From the NCBI GenBank assembly GCA_937959315.1, contig CALGRC010000043.1, positions 1 through 9,694 on the forward strand: 9,694 bases of DNA. The letters are read 5' to 3'. This stretch comes from an uncultured Clostridia bacterium (GTDB lineage: Bacteria > Bacillota > Clostridia > UMGS1810). A program made the position numbers and the translations under genes. Positions 5,670 to 9,694 of this stretch are shown here, piece by piece. Each line of letters opens with the position of its first letter. Position 1 is the stretch's first letter. Under the pieces are notes generated by a model, which worked only from the letters and a program-made list of their open reading frames with translations, was not told where the DNA came from and ran no database searches.

Positions 5670-7667
5670 ATGAAAACAAAGAAAATCATCGCTTCCTTCT
5701 TGATTTGCACGCTGCTATTGGCAACAGGGATAGCCGGTTCTGCGGCGGAGATCCACGAAGCCGTTATTGACAGCGTTGCGGTGTCTGGTACCAATGTAAC
5801 GGTAAACGGCACTGTACGGGCGGTTGACGGGGTTGTAAAATCCGGGCAGCAGGTCACCATGTATGTGCTGAAACCGGGTACCGACGTAGAGCAAATCTCA
5901 CCGCAGGACTTTATCGGCAATTTAAGCAGCATTGGGGAAACCATGCTGACAACTACAACCGGCAGGGATGGCAGTTTTACATTTCAATTTACTCAGCCTT
6001 CCTCTGCGGCGTTTGGGCTTTTCCCAATTTACGTGGGAGGGACTTTTATCCAGACCCCCTGCAAATCGGAATTTTACTATGTCCAGCAATCTATTGAAAC
6101 AGTCATTGTACAGGCGGTCAATGCCGCCGGTTCGGCAGAACAGATGGCTCAAGTGCTGGAAACCGCTATGACGGCGGGAGGCAGCACGGCAACCTATCAA
6201 GAGATTTTAACCCTGACGGATAACGTAGGATATGAAAAGCTGGCCGATAAAACCAAAGTGTTATCAGCGCTGGTAAACAAAAATTTCCAATCGGCCGATG
6301 CGATCCGAAAGGCGTTTAACGAAGCGGTTGCAGTGGAACGTGTCAATCAGGCGGCGAGTATTTCTGAAATACAAACGGTGATTGCAGAGCAGAACAGTTT
6401 GCTGAAGCTGGATTTGGGACAGAGTTTTGAGGCGGTAGCCGATAAGGATGCGGTTTACGGCGCTTTGTTTGGCCAGCCGTTTACAGCTGCGGCTGAGATT
6501 GCGCAGGCCTTTGATCAAGCGGTCGCCATGCAGCTGCAAGACGAACAGCCGATTGAGCATCCGGATATCCGCTTGACTGCCGGTTCTGGAAGCGGCGGCA
6601 AAATCATTCCCGTGGTTTTCAAGTTTGACGAGGCTTTTGCAATCAACGGCTTTTATTTTGACATTCAGTATGACAGTGAGAACCTGCAGGTGTCCGACGT
6701 TTCGGATGTTGTGATCAATCCCGCGTTTGACAAGGCGGATGGGAAGGACAGCCGGGTAGAAATTGACGGGGATGGGCATATTACGGCAAGCGTTAGTTCT
6801 GATACCGAACCAGAGATGTGCAGCGTTACGGAAATGCTGACAGCCAATGTGACCATTGCAAATCGCGCAGACGCGGGAAGGTATCCAGTTACCATTGATG
6901 GGTATTTTACAGTTTTTGACAGTGTCCTTGGCTTTTTGAGGAAAATTTATGTGACAGAATCCGCCAATATCACGGTTTCTGCTTCCCATTCGGTGAGCGG
7001 CGGCGGCACCGGCGGCGGTGGCGGCGCCGGCGGGAACCTGGTACCGTCTAACCCTGTAACACCCGATGTGGATACCGAACCAGAACCGGACGAAAATTTG
7101 CCTGTGGTGTTTGCAGATGAACAGTCTATCCCATCCTGGGCGAAGGCCATGGTCGGGCAATTGGCGCAGAAGCAGATTATCAACGGCATTGCAAACGAAA
7201 ACGGCCAGTTGGAATTCCGGCCGGATGACCCGGTGACCCGCGCCCAGTTTGTGAAGATGCTGGTTTTGGCCTTTGACCTGGGAGAATCTGCGGATACTGC
7301 CGTATCGTTTGACGATGTGACGGAAGCAGATTGGTATTACCCGTATATCGCCGGCGCAGTCAATGCAGGGATTATAGAAGGCATGGGGGATCACTTATTT
7401 GGCGCGGACATGAATATTTCCCGGCAAGATATGGCTGTGATGCTCGGCCGGGTTATGGATGCCAAAGATATCCAGTTGGACCCTGTCATTACGCCAATGG
7501 TCTTTGGGGATGAAGCTGAAATTGCATCCTATGCGCGGGAGAGCATCAAAGAATTACAATCTGCTAGGATCCTGGAAGGGTCAGAGGGGAACTTTTATCC
7601 AAACCGGAGCGCTACGCGGGCTGAATCGGCGAAGGTAATTTATGAGCTGATGGTGAGAAGTAAATAA
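5670..7667 (+). CDS. SLH-anchored protein with cohesin-like domain
   Basis: The product is 665 residues. A signal peptide (Lys-rich start, hydrophobic 6-22, likely cleavage near Ala25-Ala26) is followed by a beta-sandwich domain (about 27-135) with a GQxVTMYVL strand and a GRDGSFTFQF turn, a pattern frequent in clostridial surface proteins. Next come two alpha-helical repeats (about 145-224 and 225-287), a cohesin-like domain (about 299-436; IPVVFKFDEAFAINGFYFDIQYDSEN matches the typical first strands and YDxxxL turn), a linker (443-486) that is Gly-rich and then rich in Pro, Asp and Glu, and three SLH repeats (487-540, 546-602, 608-663). SLH repeats bind secondary cell-wall polymer, so the C-terminus should sit in the wall with the cohesin-like domain exposed. 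This resembles the layout of cellulosome anchoring proteins, but the domain is divergent and binding to a partner is inferred. Cys13 in the signal peptide is not in a lipobox. Confidence 0.88.
   Translation: MKTKKIIASFLICTLLLATGIAGSAAEIHEAVIDSVAVSGTNVTVNGTVRAVDGVVKSGQQVTMYVLKPGTDVEQISPQDFIGNLSSIGETMLTTTTGRDGSFTFQFTQPSSAAFGLFPIYVGGTFIQTPCKSEFYYVQQSIETVIVQAVNAAGSAEQMAQVLETAMTAGGSTATYQEILTLTDNVGYEKLADKTKVLSALVNKNFQSADAIRKAFNEAVAVERVNQAASISEIQTVIAEQNSLLKLDLGQSFEAVADKDAVYGALFGQPFTAAAEIAQAFDQAVAMQLQDEQPIEHPDIRLTAGSGSGGKIIPVVFKFDEAFAINGFYFDIQYDSENLQVSDVSDVVINPAFDKADGKDSRVEIDGDGHITASVSSDTEPEMCSVTEMLTANVTIANRADAGRYPVTIDGYFTVFDSVLGFLRKIYVTESANITVSASHSVSGGGTGGGGGAGGNLVPSNPVTPDVDTEPEPDENLPVVFADEQSIPSWAKAMVGQLAQKQIINGIANENGQLEFRPDDPVTRAQFVKMLVLAFDLGESADTAVSFDDVTEADWYYPYIAGAVNAGIIEGMGDHLFGADMNISRQDMAVMLGRVMDAKDIQLDPVITPMVFGDEAEIASYARESIKELQSARILEGSEGNFYPNRSATRAESAKVIYELMVRSK
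6102..6530 (+). repeat. Two tandem alpha-helical repeats in the cohesin-like/SLH protein
   Basis: Residues 145-224 and 225-287 align: VNAAGSAEQMAQVLE against VNQAASISEIQTVIA, YEKLADKTKVLSALV against FEAVADKDAVYGALF, and IRKAFNEAVAV against IAQAFDQAVAM. Each unit looks like several short helices closing with a Phe-x-x-Ala-Val helix. The first copy is longer by a central insertion. Such a stack could be a rigid spacer or a protein-binding surface. Confidence 0.8.
6564..6977 (+). other. Cohesin-like domain
   Basis: Residues 299-436 show the cohesin/CBM2-like beta-sandwich pattern: an IPVVFKF strand, ING-FYFDIQYDSENL, a central GHITASVSSD strand, a MLTANVTIA strand and a closing IYVTESANITV strand. 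The assignment rests on pattern and context. In cellulosomes this fold binds dockerins; in other bacteria its partners are often unknown. Confidence 0.65.
6996..7127 (+). other. Gly-rich and acidic Pro-rich linker
   Basis: Residues 443-486 begin with a run that is almost all Gly (coded by GGC/GGT/GCC repeats at 6999-7034) and continue with Pro, Asp, Glu, Val and Thr. This is a flexible spacer between the cohesin-like domain and the SLH repeats. Confidence 0.85.
7128..7664 (+). other. Three C-terminal SLH repeats
   Basis: Residues 487-663 contain three SLH repeats. The conserved TRAE-type motifs read VTRAQF, ISRQDM and ATRAES; each keeps the Arg. The second repeat has the classic FDDV...WYYPYI...GII.G start. 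These should fix the protein to pyruvylated secondary cell-wall polymer. Confidence 0.92.
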
Positions 7668-7669
7668 AT

Positions 7670-7675
7670 GGAGGG
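7670..7675 (+). promoter_or_regulatory. Ribosome binding site for the N-terminal SLH gene
   Basis: GGAGGG ends 6 bases before the ATG at 7682, in the 14-base gap after the preceding stop. It supports 7682 as the start, which is followed at once by a signal peptide. Confidence 0.85.
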
Positions 7676-7681
7676 ACCAAA

Positions 7682-9694
7682 ATGATAATACGCCGTAAGA
7701 TAATAGCATTGGTGGTTGTCCTGGCAGTTTTGTTTGTGCCCATTGCCTTTGCTGACAATACGCAGGTTACCCCAACGGAAGAAGAGGCGGTAAACCATTT
7801 GGCTGCATTGGGGATTATGACGGGCGATGAAGCGGGTTTGCGCCCCGAAAGCAATGTAACGAGGGCGGAGTTTGCAGCTATCGTTGCCAGGGCGATGGGG
7901 TTGAAAGATGGAATGCCGCAGGCGGATAACCTGCCGTTTGACGATATTTCCGATTCTTGGGCTGTGAATGAAATTTGCCTGGTTACGGAATTGCAGTATA
8001 TGGACGGTGTGGGCGGGGGGTATTTTGACCCGCAGGGCAATGTGACATGCGAACAGGCTGTAAAAGTCATTGTCTCGATATTGGGATATGAGCCGCTTGC
8101 GCTGGAACTGGGCGGCTATCCAACAGGATATCTGGCTGTGGCGAATCAAAATGTACTTTTGAGAAATGTACAGACAGAAAGCAGTGCGGAGATGACACGC
8201 GGCAGTCTGGCTGTGCTGATAGAAAATGCGCTGGAAACGCCTATGCTTGTCCCGGTTTATAAGCAAAACGGGGAAGTGAACTACATAAAATCTGGTTCCG
8301 GGGGCACGGCAGAGCAGACGATTTTAGGGGATATGCTGCAACTGCAAAAAATTTATGCGCGGATCACAGAAGTGTTTGAAAACTCTGGGATGATTTCTGC
8401 CAGTTCTGACGACATCCCCGGCGGAGAAAAGGATTACCCGGTGGCGGACGGGGTTGATTTCCTGGATATGGCGGATTTATATGCCTATCTGTACATAGAC
8501 CGGGATGGGACCGTGACGGCCATTGTGCCGGCCAGCGGCGAGAACCAGGTGCTGTATGATTACATCGGTGAGATCAACGGCGACAGTGAAAGCAAGGGGA
8601 TGTATTATCCAAATGTGGTAGAACAGGTAAAGCTTTTAAATTCCGGTGAGGTTTATGATATAAACCAGGATGCCGTCGCCATATATTATAACGGAGAACC
8701 TGCCGGCAATAAGGCCATCCCTTTTGTAGGCAATTTATGCAGGCTGGTTATCAGCGGCGATGAAGTTGTAAAGATGGAAATGTATGCATTGACAGAAGGC
8801 GGGATTTTAACACAGGTATCGGATGAGGCTATCAAATATGTCAAAGGCGGGGAATCGCTGCTTTTAAGAGAGGTTGAATTTGTAAAAGATTTTACCGTTG
8901 TGATAGATGGTGTGGTTTCAGATTATGACAGCTTGGAATTGGATATGGTTTTTGACTATTGGTACAACGAAGATATGGCAGAAATGGTCATAGCCGCGTC
9001 CAGCCAGTATCTTGAGGGCGTATTGGATGAATTGGGAACGGATTTTTTGCAAATTGAAGGAATTGAAAGCGATGTGGATACAGAACATCCGTTATACTAT
9101 TCAATCGACGGAAGCAACACCTATGAGAGCGGGAGCGATGTCGCAAAGCTGTTAAAACAGCAAGTGATTGCTTACCGGGATGCCAGGGGACAGATCCGGT
9201 ATATCAAATATTTAGGGGAAGAACCAATTGCCCCGTTTTACGGGATTGTTTTGGGGGCGTCATCGCTGGGCCCGCTGTTTGAAGAGGACGAGCTTAAAAT
9301 ATACAAGATATCCGGTTCCGGCGAAGAGAATGTTTATCAGGTGGATTTGCGCAATGATTCCCCGGTTACATTTGCCGAAGCTGCACAAAATGCATCGAAA
9401 TATGATGGCTCTGGTATTTATCAATTTACGCTGAACAACGTTGGGGAAATTGTTTCCATTGACACAGTGCCGTTTATTGATATGAACGTCACCAGTTTTA
9501 TGAACGAGAGCCCAGGCAGAATCCGGTTGCCCGGTACAAATAACAGCAGGTTTTTGGATAATGCATCCATTGTCGTTTTAGAAGAAAAAGACGGGAAATT
9601 CAGCCCTAGGATGCTGTCTTGGGATACCCATTTGAAAAATAGCAGCGCTACGGGCGTATCTGTAAAAATCAGCCAAGATCCTGACGATCCGACG
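7682..9694 (+). CDS. N-terminal SLH-domain surface protein of unknown function (3' partial)
   Basis: The frame is open from the ATG at 7682 to the last base (671 codons), so the protein continues beyond the window. GGAGGG precedes the ATG. A signal peptide is evident: IIRRK at 2-6, hydrophobic 7-23, and AFA before Asp25 as cleavage site. Three SLH repeats follow (about 32-75, 84-145, 146-190); their TRAE-type motifs read VTRAEF (59-64), VTCEQA (second repeat, Arg lost) and MTRGSL. Past residue 192 there is no family I recognise: a largely beta-type, acidic region with many NG, DG and DxxG turns, no repeated Cys, no membrane segment and no catalytic motif. Within it residues 330-552 appear to hold three divergent repeats. 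The SLH repeats place it on the cell wall, and spacing suggests it is co-transcribed with the cohesin-like/SLH gene. It may be a structural S-layer-type component or a binding protein; nothing here decides. Confidence 0.88.
   Translation, partial: MIIRRKIIALVVVLAVLFVPIAFADNTQVTPTEEEAVNHLAALGIMTGDEAGLRPESNVTRAEFAAIVARAMGLKDGMPQADNLPFDDISDSWAVNEICLVTELQYMDGVGGGYFDPQGNVTCEQAVKVIVSILGYEPLALELGGYPTGYLAVANQNVLLRNVQTESSAEMTRGSLAVLIENALETPMLVPVYKQNGEVNYIKSGSGGTAEQTILGDMLQLQKIYARITEVFENSGMISASSDDIPGGEKDYPVADGVDFLDMADLYAYLYIDRDGTVTAIVPASGENQVLYDYIGEINGDSESKGMYYPNVVEQVKLLNSGEVYDINQDAVAIYYNGEPAGNKAIPFVGNLCRLVISGDEVVKMEMYALTEGGILTQVSDEAIKYVKGGESLLLREVEFVKDFTVVIDGVVSDYDSLELDMVFDYWYNEDMAEMVIAASSQYLEGVLDELGTDFLQIEGIESDVDTEHPLYYSIDGSNTYESGSDVAKLLKQQVIAYRDARGQIRYIKYLGEEPIAPFYGIVLGASSLGPLFEEDELKIYKISGSGEENVYQVDLRNDSPVTFAEAAQNASKYDGSGIYQFTLNNVGEIVSIDTVPFIDMNVTSFMNESPGRIRLPGTNNSRFLDNASIVVLEEKDGKFSPRMLSWDTHLKNSSATGVSVKISQDPDDPT
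7775..8251 (+). other. Three N-terminal SLH repeats, one degenerate
   Basis: Residues 32-190. Repeat one has GIMTGDE and VTRAEF. Repeat two has FDDISDSWAVNEI and FDPQGNVTCEQA, with Cys in place of the usual Arg. Repeat three has GYLAVANQNVL and MTRGSL. The order (SLH first) is the reverse of the preceding gene (SLH last). Confidence 0.85.
8669..9337 (+). repeat. Putative three-copy divergent beta repeat
   Basis: Residues 330-399, 403-469 and 470-552 of the last protein share a pattern: a short strand ending in Asn/Asp-Gly (NG at 337-338, DG at 409-410, DG at 476-477), a stretch containing Val followed by an Asp or Tyr turn (VISGDEVVKMEMY, VFDYWYNEDMAEMVI, VIAYRDARGQIRYIK), then a Gly-x-Leu/Val strand (GILTQV, GVLDEL, GIVLGA). 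The match is by eye and weak at single positions. A further copy may exist near the window end. Confidence 0.5.

Noticed and set aside
5670..5750. Cys13 in the signal peptide as a lipoprotein attachment site
   Set aside because: The preceding residues Phe-Leu-Ile do not fit a lipobox, and the Cys sits inside the hydrophobic core, followed by a normal cleavage region.
6999..7034. GGC-rich repeat tract as a possible phase-variable microsatellite
   Set aside because: The units are imperfect and in-frame multiples of three, so length change would only alter a flexible linker.
6801..7084. 14-base direct repeat GATACCGAACCAGA at 6801 and 7071
   Set aside because: Both copies encode Asp-Thr-Glu-Pro-Glu in acidic, Pro-containing stretches; best explained by similar peptide composition and codon preference.
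6264..7394. Minus-strand open frame of 376 codons antisense to the cohesin-like/SLH gene
   Set aside because: The sense strand encodes recognisable helical, cohesin-like and SLH domains; the antisense product is rich in His, Arg, Cys and Ile without any domain pattern.
7668..7685. Five-codon ATG...TGA mini-frame overlapping the start of the last gene
   Set aside because: Its sequence is the Shine-Dalgarno region of the last gene; no sign of a leader peptide such as repeated codons or an attenuator hairpin.
9228..9434. Short + strand frame of 68 codons within the last gene
   Set aside because: It overlaps the continuous reading frame that begins at 7682 and has no ribosome binding site of its own.

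Overview
The window is wall-to-wall coding on the + strand: four large secreted or surface proteins separated by gaps of only 18, 26 and 14 bases, each internal start preceded by a purine-rich ribosome binding site. It begins inside gene 1 and ends inside gene 4, so the promoter and terminator of the presumed operon lie outside. No RNA gene, mobile element, CRISPR array or non-coding stretch longer than 26 bases is visible. S-layer homology (SLH) domains, strong AGGAGG-type Shine-Dalgarno sites and Gram-positive signal peptides point to a Firmicute. The mixture of modular surface polysaccharide-degrading proteins suggests a Clostridia member of gut or plant-litter type (inference; SLH-rich pectin degraders such as Monoglobus are a plausible comparison, not an identification).

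Layout. (1) 1-3054: a heparinase II/III-fold polysaccharide lyase, missing its N-terminus, with a long non-catalytic tail: cadherin-like beta domain, LamG-like domain, SbsA-type Ig-like domain and a C-terminal beta module. (2) 3073-5643: an 856-residue secreted protein built almost wholly from the same kinds of non-catalytic module (LamG-like, SbsA-Ig, Ig-like, LamG-like, SbsA-Ig, C-terminal beta module). (3) 5670-7667: a 665-residue anchor-like protein: signal peptide, beta domain, two alpha-helical repeats, cohesin-like domain, Gly-rich then Pro/Asp/Glu-rich linker, three C-terminal SLH repeats. (4) 7682-end: at least 671 residues: signal peptide, three N-terminal SLH repeats, and a long region of no recognised family that appears to contain a repeat of about 70-80 residues.

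How they may work together (inference): genes 3 and 4 encode proteins held on the cell wall by SLH domains, while the lyase and its LamG-rich neighbour have no SLH repeats in the visible sequence. The lyase would cleave a uronate-containing polysaccharide, the LamG-like modules would bind glycan, and the SLH proteins would hold or organise the machinery at the surface. The lyase and the gene 2 protein share the same C-terminal module, and the next gene carries a cohesin-like domain. This raises the untested idea that the module is a non-canonical docking domain. No classical dockerin is present in this window.
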